DNA of 64,000 nt from Patiria pectinifera. Lineage: Eukaryota; Echinodermata; Asteroidea; Valvatida; Asterinidae. Below are positions 1 to 9,712 of the stretch, one piece after another (the first letter of the stretch is position 1; every line of letters begins with the position of its first letter). The translations under genes and the position numbers were made by a program. Below the pieces are notes generated by a model. The model was not told where the DNA came from and searched no databases. It saw only the letters and a list, made by a program, of their open reading frames with translations. The stretch spans positions 24,635,513-24,699,512 of the forward strand of contig CM057147.1 of assembly GCA_029964075.1 (NCBI GenBank), read 5' to 3'.

Positions 1-300
1 ATCTCAAAAGGCTTAATCAGGAATGACGGAGACAAAATGAGAACTGACGCTTTGATGAGATAAGATGGTAAATATTTTGCCTAGCAGTTGAAGCTTATTG
101 GATTTTTTAATATGCCCTTTTTGTAGAGCAAACCGCGCCTGACTGTACCCGCTACTTAACTTTTGTTTGGAAAGTTTACGGAATAATGGATCCACGAAGT
201 GATTACCTGATGTGAGGATCATAATCGATACGGGACTCATTTAGCCGTGAGACGATATTCTGACTGATTGATGTAGGTAATTATTAAGTTGTGGATTTCG
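1..300 (-). repeat. 5' flank of a GPCR unit whose gene lies left of the window
   Basis: From base 6 the sequence matches the distal 5' flank of the minus-strand GPCR genes (anchor AAGGCYTAATCAGGAATGAC, also near 4746, 11046, 17932, 23756, 28624, 34361 and 40065). In those copies the anchor lies about 255-320 bp upstream of the receptor ATG. A further minus-strand receptor is therefore expected just before base 1. The match is seen; the missing gene is inference. Confidence 0.7.
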
Positions 301-316
301 GCTGTGTACGTGGGCG

Positions 317-373
317 TCGCGAGGGAGGGGAGGGGGCGGGGGAGGGCGGGGGCGCTTACCCCCCCCCCCCCCG
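317..373 (+). other. G-run/C-run block (potential G-quadruplex)
   Basis: Six or more G3-G5 runs separated by single A or C bases are followed within a few bases by a run of about a dozen C. The block interrupts the GPCR-type 5' flank and is absent from the paralogous flanks. A sequence resembling a transposon end (GGGCGTCGCGAGGGA) starts at about 304, so it may have arrived with a mobile element. Confidence 0.5.
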
Positions 374-456
374 AAGCCCAAAAGAGAGAGAGAAAAAGAA
401 AAAGGACAAAAACCAGAGGTTTTTGCCTTTTTAATTAATAGAATATTATGGCTTTT

Positions 457-850
457 TCGCATTGTTGATTGTCGATTGCTGACTGTTGATATTGATTATT
501 GATGTCGATTTTTGATGATGATTCTTGAAGCTGATTGTTTATGTTCTTTGTTGATGTTGATTGTTGATGATGATTCTTGATATTCTTGTCAATGTTGTTT
601 GTTGATGTTGATTGTTAATGTTGGTTATTGATTGGATTTTGATGTTGATGTTGATTGTTGATTAGTTAATAGTGTTGATATTGATTGCTGATGCTGATGT
701 TTTTTATTGTTGATTGTTGACGCTGATTGTTGATGTTGATTGTGGATTGTTTATAATGGATCGTTGATGGCGATTAATGAGTATGGATGTTGATGCTTGA
801 TGATGGTTGCTGATATAAATTGTTAATTGATGATGTTGATACTGATGTTT
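457..850 (+). repeat. Degenerate TTGATG/TTGATT microsatellite tract
   Basis: About 390 bp are dominated by imperfect TTGATG, TTGATT and TGATGATG repeats with scattered substitutions. No open frame of note. It looks like an old decayed simple repeat. Confidence 0.75.
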
Positions 851-1330
851 AGGGTTGAGGGTTGAAAAAATAGCGCGTGTAGTAATTATACAGAGGATAA
901 TTGAAAATAAATTTGTGAGGATCAGAAATAATCTTTCTTTTAATAAACACTAATTTTACATAAGTTTGGAAAAACATCAATTATCTTCCAAATTTACATA
1001 ATCAACGGATCTGTTATACTGGGAAATACCTGAGCGCTATCTGAGATTGTCGGCGAAATACATTCGGCAAATTTCGGTCATTTTCGGAAACCGGGAGGCA
1101 TTCCTCCCGTTTTAGTAACGTGCAGTATGTACATGTATATATTTTGTATAGACTTTTCTTGCTTGGCAAACCGCTTTGCTGGCAAACTGCACTTTTTGCC
1201 AACCACGGTTTGCAAAACTATGGAAGGTCCAACACTGCAAAAATTAAGAAGAGTTATTACAGATAACCAACAATTATTTGATGGTTGGATATACAACATT
1301 GCCAACAAATCTACAACATAGTTCCTAAAG
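851..1330. other. No recognisable feature
   Basis: AT-rich sequence with only short overlapping open frames. No match to other parts of the window that I can see. Confidence 0.5.
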
Positions 1331-1337
1331 ATGCCTA

Positions 1338-1757
1338 TTTTTCTGTGTATTAAGGGCGTAATGGTGACTTTTTGGGAAAAATATGTTGCCAACCACGGCT
1401 TCAATTTATGCGATTGCGGCAGCCCATATAAAATGGCGCCAATGTTGACAAACAAAAGAAAGGTGTATACCAGCGGCTACCTGAGCTGACCTAAGATTCA
1501 TCAGGAATAATCAGAATCTGTTGATCTGGGAACCAGACTAAGATAAGCCATGACATATCTAGATACGTTATGAAGAAGATTTCCATTGTAACGATGACTA
1601 CAAGTTACAGATACGTCAGGCTCGTGGCTAAAAGGGTAAGTATGATTGGTTACCACTCACTGTTCAGTTTCTCCAGTCCTGGTGTTGCACTTTCCATATA
1701 ACAAGTCTTTAGCTGTGAAAAATTATTACATGTGCACGAAATTGGATTTGTTTCCCA
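1338..1757 (-). repeat. Remnant of a GPCR 3' flank without its gene
   Basis: Blocks here match the 3' flanking DNA of genes 1, 6 and 8 (GTATTAAGGG...GGTGACTTTTT, GGCAGCCCATATAA, GGTTACCA, then TTTCTCCAGTCCTG). Where a receptor should follow, the sequence passes through a small repeat (1793-2018) directly into a 5' flank at 2027. The receptor was apparently deleted from this unit. Confidence 0.6.
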
Positions 1758-1792
1758 CTAGTGCACGCTCACACCCTTACACAGGCATAGAA

Positions 1793-2018
1793 GTGGGGTA
1801 TTTTCTTTGTTCTCGTGTACCAAAATGTTGCAATGTCGCACACTAATTTCAAAATGCTCTTATTTTAACCAGAATTAATTTCCTTGGCTGAAATTCCGAC
1901 TTAATATCCCTTTTTCTAAAACTCTTCCATTTGCGACTGATCAACCCACCTTGGAAATTCCTAGTTTTTGAGTAAAATCCATATATCTGTTTCATGAAAT
2001 ACCACTTTAGTACCCCAC
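1793..2018. mobile_element. Possible small inverted-repeat element (MITE-like)
   Basis: The ends carry perfect 8-bp inverted repeats GTGGGGTA/TACCCCAC. The interior from about 1893 on is closely matched at 59055-59230, where GTGGGGTACC/GGTACCCCAC motifs recur. No clear target-site duplication, so the family is unknown and the ends are tentative. Confidence 0.35.
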
Positions 2019-2026
2019 AAGGTATG

Positions 2027-2340
2027 AAAAGGTCTAATCAGGAATGACGAAGACAAATTTAGAACTGACGCTTTGATGAGATTAGATGGTAAAGCTTATT
2101 GGTTACTTTAATATGCCCCATTTGTTGGTAAAGAACAAACCGCACATTATACTGCAACCGCTATCTAGCTTTTGTTTGGGAAAATTGACAGAATAATGGA
2201 TCCATGAAGTTATTGCCTCATGTGAGGATCATAATTAAGTTCATGGTACGGGACTCGGATTGATCGTTTAACCGTGATAGATATTCTGACTGATTGATGT
2301 AGGTCATTAAGTTGTCGATTTTGGCTGTGTATGTGCACTC
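2027..2340 (-). repeat. Orphan GPCR 5' flank
   Basis: Starts with the same AAGGTCTAATCAGGAATGAC anchor that precedes the receptor genes, but no receptor lies on its gene-proximal side. With 1338-1757 it marks a receptor unit that has lost its coding part. Confidence 0.6.
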
Positions 2341-2479
2341 AATGAACAATGTCTGTTAATGACACTTATTATTTGACCTTAATAATGATGTAGGTGGCCC
2401 ATTTCCGGGTAGTATAACAGGGGTGTGCGTGGCCCGATAGGGATGTAAGTGGCGCCACCAACGTCAAAATCGTCCGCCC

Positions 2480-3467
2480 CCATGTAAAATGGCGCCAATG
2501 TTAACAAAACAAAAGAAAGGTCTATAAAAACTAGCGGCTACCTGAGCTGATCTAAGATTCATCAGGAAATACTAAGAATCTTTTGTCTGGGAATCAAACT
2601 AAGGTAAGCCATGACATATAAATACGTTTATGAAGCATACTCCCGTTGTGACTATGCATGCCTACCAGTTACAGATACGTCAGGCTAGTGGCTAGAAGGG
2701 TAAGTATGATTGGTTACCATTCACTGTTTATGTGATTATTCATGTGAGTCTTCCCCTTCGTAACAAAGAAGTTAAACACTAAGTTCAACCCCTCACTGAT
2801 TTTGTTTTTATACAAATATTTTTTTTGATTACAAATTAATATCACACGGAATAAAAGTAGATACCGAAGCAAAGCTATTCTAAAACAATTGTTCGCAAGA
2901 AAACCAGCGAAACTTCACAGTACGAGTTGGACTGATCTATACACAAGGATTCAATTGAATCGGTAACTAACAAAACCATATGTAAAAGTTCACTGTCAGC
3001 TATTGCTAAATAATACTTTTAAAAAGCTGTGCGCCAATTCCAGGGCTCATCGGATAGCAACAGTTAAGTTTTTCGTATGTTTCTCCAGTCCTGTTGCACT
3101 TTCCATAAAACAAGTCTTCATGTGGGAAATGCATGTGCCGAAAACTAGATTTGTTTCCCACTGAAGCACGCAAGATGAGGCACGGCCGTATCTGTCACAA
3201 GACGACCTTAATTTTGAAAATGACAGATCCGTGGTCAGTGAAGGCTGCAACCAGTCATTGCCAAAAACCTAGTCACCGATGGAACACAAAAAAAGCCATC
3301 TGTGGGCACAGTCCGAGAGGGGCAGACCCACGGCTTCAACGCACTGTCACTGAACTAGTCATACACGTGTTCGGATTGCATTCAATAGGAAAGTCAGTGT
3401 TTTAAGATCGAAGCTTGATAATGTTTCATGGCTCCTAGTTGTTGTCAGTCTGGAATCACTTCTCGCT
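2480..3467 (-). repeat. 3' flank of GPCR 1 (Y-type unit)
   Basis: Colinear with the 3' flanks of genes 6 (about 26060-27318) and 8 (about 37560-38755). Here the short motif GACATATAAATACG occupies the place where those copies carry 230-270 bp of (AT)n, so this is the unexpanded state. Confidence 0.7.
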
Positions 3468-4490
3468 TTAACGATCACAGATGAGTCGCTTCATCCTCTT
3501 CAAGATAATCCTTGCTGCCTGTCGGTGCTCCGGCTGCGCATAGGCGAGGAACAAGGTGCCCCAGAAGGTGTGAAGCATGGCAATAATGGAACCGACGGTC
3601 ATGAGAGGGTCGAGAACGCCTGAAGTCAGGTCACTGAGAATTACAATGTTCATGATTACACTAACTGGTAGCCAAGCCACCACAAATGCAGAGAAGTGAA
3701 CGATGAAGAACACGGTGGTTTTGTTGGCCGAGTGGTTCGGTCGAGGCTGCGGCGCGTTCTCATCGTTGCCTTCCTGCTCCGTCCGCTGCACACGATCTTG
3801 AAGATGCTTCAGCATCAGCATTTCATCCCGTATCTTGCGCCGCTGTTGCCGAGCGATGCGAACGAGAGCTGCTATCAGAAACGTTAACGCGATCATACTG
3901 GGAAAGATTGTCAGATCCGACATGACGACCATTGGGATTCGAAAACCTTCCCCCCGCAGGAAGCTGGTGAATGACTCTTGGCTGTTGGGATCAAAATTCA
4001 ACAAGGCGGAGAGGAACACTGCAAGTCCGAGGGCCAGAGACAGGCACCAGGAAGCACCGATCAGCGCGATGCAACGCGTGGGCGTCGCTAGCCGGAGATA
4101 CTGCAGGGGCCGGGAGATCTTCAGGTACCGGTCAGCCGCAATGACCACCGAACTCAAGAAGTAGCCGAGAAGTCCAAAGTAGGTTGAACTTGTGACTACT
4201 GCGAGTTTGAGCGCGGAGTGGTTCAAGTTCGACATCAGGATCACAGCCCACCATGAAATCAAAATTCCTATGACGATCAGGGACACACAAAGACTGGCCA
4301 TGAAATAGTTGGACACATTATGGAGGATGTGCTCCATAACGACTGTAGCTATCAACCACACGTAGACGAGACTTGTTGCTACTGCGATGAAAATCACGAA
4401 GATGTAGCCGGCCAACAAGGCCGGATGGGTTGTTAGCTCATCATCGCTCAAGGATGGCGCAGACGCATTCACGATCACTTCATCCTCCAT
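3468..4490 (-). CDS. Class A (rhodopsin-like) GPCR, tandem family member 1
   Basis: Intronless 340-aa seven-transmembrane receptor, predicted to signal from the plasma membrane through G proteins; ligand unknown. Using the 338-residue numbering of its paralogues: TM1 about 24-49, TM2 58-84, TM3 92-120 ending in DRY (118-120), TM4 138-160 with W146, TM5 184-210 with P195, TM6 256-283 with F267 and a W271-x-P273 motif, TM7 288-315, a short helix 8 and a near-terminal Cys. There is an N-glycosylation site at N8 (NAS) and another (NHS) in the first extracellular loop. Class A hallmarks are missing: D2.50 is Leu, the C3.25 disulfide Cys is Leu, and the NPxxY position reads GTLFL. This copy is two residues longer than the rest before TM1. 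A lineage-expanded chemosensory receptor is my inference. Confidence 0.93.
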   Translation of the reverse strand: MEDEVIVNASAPSLSDDELTTHPALLAGYIFVIFIAVATSLVYVWLIATVVMEHILHNVSNYFMASLCVSLIVIGILISWWAVILMSNLNHSALKLAVVTSSTYFGLLGYFLSSVVIAADRYLKISRPLQYLRLATPTRCIALIGASWCLSLALGLAVFLSALLNFDPNSQESFTSFLRGEGFRIPMVVMSDLTIFPSMIALTFLIAALVRIARQQRRKIRDEMLMLKHLQDRVQRTEQEGNDENAPQPRPNHSANKTTVFFIVHFSAFVVAWLPVSVIMNIVILSDLTSGVLDPLMTVGSIIAMLHTFWGTLFLAYAQPEHRQAARIILKRMKRLICDR

Positions 4491-4668
4491 AATATACGTT
4501 CCTATCAGAAGATTTCAGTCACCAAAAGATTCAAATTTTACAACAAAAAAACTGTCACTGCGTTCAAGAAACCCCCATTACTGTTGTCCGTACCACTGTG
4601 AACCTTTTCATGACATGATGCAACGACTAAATTCGCACGTACCGGTACGTCATTATACGTTAACCGGT

Positions 4669-4705
4669 TGCATCTCTCAATATAAACTGTGGTAGGCTTA
4701 CACGC
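4669..4705 (-). promoter_or_regulatory. Putative core promoter of GPCR 1
   Basis: Read on the minus strand, ACAGTTTATA followed by TTGAGAGATGCAACCGG lies about 190 bp upstream of the ATG. The same block is kept at a similar distance before most family members. The TATA-box role is inferred from position and conservation. Confidence 0.45.
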
Positions 4706-4743
4706 ATAGCACCAGGCGCTACCATGAATACATCATTTTAGAT

Positions 4744-5270
4744 CTAAAAAGGCCTTATCAGGAATGACGGAGGCAAAATTGGAACTGACGCTTTGACGAG
4801 AGACACCGTTTTTGGGTTGATTAATATGCCCCTTTCGTCGGTAATTAAGAAACCGCACATTAGTGTAAACATTGCCAAGCTTTTAGCTGGTGAAAATGAC
4901 AGAATGATGGATATGGAGTCATTACCTCTGTGTGCATAATATGTAAGTTCACGGTACTGGACTTCAATTAATGGTTCAGCCTGGAGTAGTAATTCTGATT
5001 TATTGGGGAAGATATTAAAGATGTTACGACCGGGCGTTTCACAGTGCAGTGCACCACCAAGAGTTTGCCCAGAACAGTTCATTTTTTTCTCAGTGTATTG
5101 TTGGAGATGGTCGACAATCATATTTCGCAGCACGGGACATTTTAAATTATTGTTTTTTTTCCAGTCAGTAGTTTCGTATGCGTATGATTAGCATAAAGTT
5201 TGCCCTTTTTTTCTCATTTTTTTTTCAATAACGTGTTTCTTTGTTACGCGGCAGAACGCTGTGCCAATTC
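4744..5270 (-). repeat. Distal 5' flank of GPCR 1
   Basis: Begins with the family anchor and continues through a block (TGCAGTGCACCACCAA, AGTTTGCCCAGAACAG) that recurs at about 9060-9125 between genes 2 and 3. Only short chance open frames. Confidence 0.65.
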
Positions 5271-5452
5271 AAAGTCACAACGGGTAGCAACAGTTCAGTT
5301 TTTGTATGTTTCTGTCCTTAATAAATATGGAACTTTCTATCGAACAAGTCCTCAGCTGTGAGAAGATCTTATAGCGCCGAAGGCGCAAGATGGGGAACTC
5401 CATAGAAATTGCGAAATCGCCATGGACGCCATTCGAGCAAGCAAACCATTGA

Positions 5453-5480
5453 GCAAACCATTGTTTGCACAATGGTTTGC
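5453..5480. repeat. Short perfect palindrome
   Basis: Arms GCAAACCATTG and CAATGGTTTGC flank a 6-base spacer. The arm motif is also present as a direct repeat just upstream (from about 5440). It lies in the 3' flank of GPCR 2 and is absent from the paralogous flanks. Function unknown. Confidence 0.6.
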
Positions 5481-5558
5481 TTACTCGAAGCAAACTATCG
5501 GTGCCATTGGCGCTACAAGATCTTTAGACAGAACCGTTGTCTGTGAAGGCAGCAACCA

Positions 5559-5921
5559 CAGGCGTGGGTCCGGGGGGGGGGGGTCAACCCCCAGCTCTGT
5601 CCCCCCCCCCAAAAAAAAATCTCATACAAATTCATAAAAAATAAGTCAACCCCCCCCCCCCCCCACTGTGACACCCCCAAAAAATTATACTGGTCTAATG
5701 TCCGCCTGTTCAAATACGGTACACCATTCTGTAACGAGTGTTACTAATCGTCGAATTTGAACAGCGCCCCCTATTGAAATTGGTGCCAGCCCCCCTGCAG
5801 TTTTTGATTTTACGGAGGCAAAGTGTCCGGAGAAAAAAACCGTGTGTACATTTTAAGATTTTTTTGGCTGATGAAAGCCCCCCCCCCTGCGAAAATGCGA
5901 AAATTCCTGGATCCGCCCCTG
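5559..5921. mobile_element. Non-autonomous hAT-like element in the GPCR 2 3' flank
   Basis: The right end ATCCGCCCCTG and the left end CAGGCGTGGGTCC form imperfect inverted repeats of the CAGGGGCGGATCC type common in hAT transposons. It interrupts the motif CTGCAACCAGTCATTGCC, which is intact beside genes 1 (about 3246), 3, 6 and 8. Only about 5 bp (AACCA) are repeated at the edges, so the expected 8-bp duplication is not proven. The interior has long C and G runs and no transposase. Confidence 0.55.
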
Positions 5922-6128
5922 AACCAGTCATTGCCAACAACCTAGCCACTGATGAAACACACAACAAGTAATCAGTGGGCACATTGTGCGAGAGGGGCCG
6001 ACCCAAGGCTTCAACACACTGTCACTGAATTAGGCATACATTGTATTTGAATTAGGATGTCAGCGTTTTAAGATGATAGGTAATGTTGAAAAGCCCCTAG
6101 AGTTGTCAATCTGGAATCACTACTCGCT

Positions 6129-7145
6129 TTAACGATCACAGATGAGTCGCTTCATCCTCTTCAAGATACTCCTTGCTGCCTGTCGGTGCTCCGGCTGCGC
6201 GTAGGCGAGGGACAAGGTGCCCCAGAAGGTGTCGAAAATGGCAGAAATGGAACCGACGGTCATGAGAGGGTTGAGAACGGCTGAAGTCAGGTCACTGAGA
6301 ATTGCAATGTTCATGACTACACTAGCTGGTAGCCAAGCCACGACAAATGCAGAGAAGTGTACGATGAAGTACACGGTGGTTTTGTTGGCCGAGTGGTTCG
6401 GTCGAGGCTGCGGCGTGTTCGCATCGTTGCCTTCCTGCTCCGTCCGCTGCACACGATCTTGAAGATGCTTCAGCATCAGCATTTCATCCTGTATCTTGCG
6501 CCGCTGTTGCCTAGCGATGCGAACGAGAGCAGCTATCAGATAAGTTACCGCGATCATACTGGGGAAGATTGTCAGATCCATCGTGACAACAATGGGGATT
6601 CTAAAACCTTCCCTCTGCAGGAAACTGCCGAATGACTCTTGGCTGTTGGTGTCGAAATTTAACAAGGCGAAGAGGAACACGGCAAGTCCGAGAACCAGGG
6701 ACAGACACCAGGACGCACCGATCAGAGCGATGCAACGTCTGGGCGTCGCTAGCCGGAGATACTGCAGGGGCCGGGAGATCTTCAGGTACCGGTCAGCCGC
6801 TATGACCACCGAATTCAAGAAATAGCTGAGAAGTCCAAAATAGGTTGAACTTATGACTACTGCGAGTTTGAGCGCGGAGTGGTTCATGTTCGACATCAGG
6901 ATCACAACCCACCATGAAATCAAAATTCCCATAACGATCAGGGACACACAAAGACTGGCCATGAAATAGTTGGACACATTATGGAGGATGTGTTCTGTAG
7001 CGATTGTGGCTATCAACCACACGTAGACCAGACTTGTTACTAATGCGATGAACATCAGGAAGATGTAGCCGGCCAACAAGGCTGGATGGACTGGGTCATC
7101 GCTCACAGATGATGCAGACGAATTCAAGATCACTTCTTCCTCCAT
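6129..7145 (-). CDS. Class A GPCR, tandem family member 2
   Basis: 338 aa in one exon; the ATG was chosen because the MEEE start and the leader just before it are shared by the family. DRY, W146, P195 and the TM6 WLP motif are present, with Leu at 2.50 and GTLSL at the NPxxY position. The N-terminal glycosylation site is NSS rather than NAS, and the first extracellular loop keeps NHS. The last ~30 residues (WGTLSL to the C-terminal CDR) are the same as in members 6 and 8, although the 5' part is closer to members 1 and 3. The second extracellular loop reads NFDTNSQES, of the same class as members 1, 3, 6 and 8. Confidence 0.93.
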   Translation of the reverse strand: MEEEVILNSSASSVSDDPVHPALLAGYIFLMFIALVTSLVYVWLIATIATEHILHNVSNYFMASLCVSLIVMGILISWWVVILMSNMNHSALKLAVVISSTYFGLLSYFLNSVVIAADRYLKISRPLQYLRLATPRRCIALIGASWCLSLVLGLAVFLFALLNFDTNSQESFGSFLQREGFRIPIVVTMDLTIFPSMIAVTYLIAALVRIARQQRRKIQDEMLMLKHLQDRVQRTEQEGNDANTPQPRPNHSANKTTVYFIVHFSAFVVAWLPASVVMNIAILSDLTSAVLNPLMTVGSISAIFDTFWGTLSLAYAQPEHRQAARSILKRMKRLICDR

Positions 7146-7326
7146 AATAGACCTTCCTGACAGAATATTTCAGTCACAAAACACATTAAAATTGACAAAC
7201 AACTGCCACTGCATTCAAAAACACAAAGAAATCCCAAATACAGTTTTCCGTACTAGTGTGATACTTTTTATGACGACGCAACGACCAAACTCGCACGTAC
7301 CGGTACGTCATTAGACGCTAGCCCGT

Positions 7327-7365
7327 TGCATCTCTCAATTATAAACTGATTATGGCTTACACGCA
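7327..7365 (-). promoter_or_regulatory. Putative core promoter of GPCR 2
   Basis: Conserved minus-strand block CAGTTTATAATTGAGAGATG about 185 bp before the ATG, followed by GCAACGGGCTAGCG as in neighbouring copies. TATA-like; promoter role inferred. Confidence 0.45.
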
Positions 7366-7421
7366 CAGCACCGGGCGCTTTCATAAATACATCAATCTAG
7401 AGTAAATTTACTTTTTTCAGA

Positions 7422-8760
7422 GTAGGCCTAGTCAGGAACTGACGCTTTTGATGAGAGACACCGTTAAGATTTGGCCCAGCGGTTGTCGGTTTTTTTTATA
7501 ATACGCCCCTTTTGTATGTATAACAAGCCGCGGGTTACTGTAACCGCTACCACGCTTTTGTCAGGTGAAAATGCCAGGATAATGTATAATTGCTTGCCTC
7601 TATTATGAACATAATATGTAAGTTCACGATACTGGACTCGGATTTATCGCTCAGCCTTGAGACGTAATTCTGATTGATTGGTGTAGATATTAAAGATGTT
7701 ATGACCGTGCTCTTCGACGAATTGTATTTTGTTCTCATTACGGAGTTTCCACTCGTCCAGTTTATTTTCTGTTAATGGGAAAAGCTACACCCTCCCCATT
7801 TTTTTGTTTTAGGGGGCGGTTGCTTTTGCGCGATATCAGATCCTCCTTGCTAATAGACTGGTTCTTGATCCCTACATTGTCGATTCTGATAGGGGCGGGA
7901 ATCAGTCTAGCCGGCGATTGCTGAATTTTTGTGATAACGTTGATACTATTTCGAAAGTAATTATCATTCCTTAATTAAAAGTGGGCCGATTGTTTTGCTC
8001 CATGTCTCATCCAGAAGTGTACCTATATATTACTGGCAAAACTAGCAATTAAAGAAAATCTGGAAAACTCGAGAATAGCACGGACTGTACGTCTTTGAAG
8101 GGAAGATGCAACAATTGTAAGCATCAAAAAAGGAAATGCTCAAATTACCACGAAATTCTTTACTGGACTGTTAGGGAATGACAGGCCAAAGCATCCCGTA
8201 CATTCATGGCTCCTTGTGTGCTGACGTTTTTAAGTAAAGTGATATTTTTGTATCAATTTCCAACGACCAGCGTTGGAGAAAACTGTGTGTTTTTTTTTTA
8301 ACTGCTCCTTAAGTTATTCGGCATTTTCTTTGCAACTGATTACACACCTGTGAAGAGGTACGAGCCAGCTAGACTGATTCTCTGACCTTATGATTCCCCA
8401 ACGTCTATAAATTGCCTCGTTTCATCTTAAGTGGGGTCAGGGAACCAGACTACAAGAACATGATTGGTTTTCTTGGTTTTCCCAGCATCTACGAACCCAA
8501 AACGTGAAACAAGTCAGTGTAACAATATTTGCTTGAACATACTATTCCTCCAAATCCATTTATTTCTGAAAATTACAGCAAAAGCAAATGTTGTACATTC
8601 CCTTTAAAACATAAATACGTTCACTTGGATTAAAATGCGTGCTTAGTGACGTTCTTTTTTGTCCGTTTTACATGGATGCTTTTCAAGGCTCGGTTGCTAT
8701 AGTATCCGATACCGTCATTAACGTGCCATACACCGGTATAAAAAAAATCGATTGAAATTT
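7422..8760 (-). repeat. Distal 5' flank of GPCR 2
   Basis: Anchor GGCCTAGTCAGGAACTGACG, then sequence colinear with the 5' flank of gene 3 (11046-11787 and 11979-12065). An inverted copy of its distal part occurs at 49841-50110 and 57571-57840 (GGTTGCTATAGT..., GGGCCGATTGTTTT...). No gene seen. Confidence 0.6.
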
Positions 8761-8766
8761 TTTGAA

Positions 8767-9270
8767 GAGGTGTCCAGTGAGGAATGACAAAGACAAAATT
8801 GGAACTGACGCTTTCATGAGAGAAACCGTTAATGGATTTATTAATACGCCCCTTTCGTCGGTAATTAGGAAACCGCGCGTTACTGTAATCACTACCAAGC
8901 TTTTGTCAGTTGAAAATGACAGAATAATGGATATGGTGAAATTGCCTGCGCCCTCTGTGGGCATAACATGTAGGTTCACGGTACTGGACTCGGATTAATC
9001 GTTCCGCATTGAGAAGCAATTCTTATTGATTGGTGTAAATCCATTGAAGATGTTACGACCGGGCCTTCCACAATGCAGTGCACCACCAATAGTTTGCCCA
9101 GAACAGTTCATTTTTTCCCCAGTGTATTGTGGGAGATGGTCGACAATTTTGCAGCGCGGGACATTTGAAATTATTGGTTTTTCCAGTCAGTAGTTTCGTA
9201 AGCGAATGATTTCAGCATAATGTTTGTCCCTTTTTTTCAATATGGTGTTTTTATAAGGCGGCAGAAGGCC
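8767..9270 (-). repeat. Orphan GPCR 5' flank between genes 2 and 3
   Basis: Repeats the flank type seen upstream of gene 1 (AGGAATGACAAAGACAAAATT..., then TGCAGTGCACCACCAATAG) but has no receptor on its proximal side. It then runs straight into the 3' flank of gene 3 (9271-9712). A deleted receptor or a flank-only duplication would explain it. Confidence 0.55.
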
Positions 9271-9712
9271 ACACCAATTCAAGTCACAACGAGTAGCGAC
9301 AGTTCAGTTTTTTGTATTTTTCTGTCCTTAATAAATATGGAACTTTCCATCAAACAAGTCCTCAGCTGTGAGAGATCCATGTGCCGTAAACCAGATTTGT
9401 GTTCCATTAGTGAACGCGAGAGGCACGGCCTCATCTGCCACAAGACCACCTTGTCGTGAAAAAAGATAGAACCGTGGTCTATGAAGGCTGCAACCAGTCA
9501 TTGCCAACAACCTATAGCCACTGACGAAACACACAAAAAAGTCATCTGTGGGCACATGTGCGAGATGGGCAGACCCACGGCTGCAACACACTGTCACTGA
9601 ACTAGGCATACACGTGTTCGGACTGCATAGAATGGGAAAGTCATAGTTTAATATCGAAACTTGATAATGTTTAATGGCCCCTATTGTTGTCGGTTTAGAA
9701 TCGCTTCTCGCT

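Noticed and set aside
3696-4164. Plus-strand frames antisense to the receptors, recurring in every copy
   Set aside because: They follow from codon constraints of the conserved receptor sequence; lengths vary and no independent conservation is visible.
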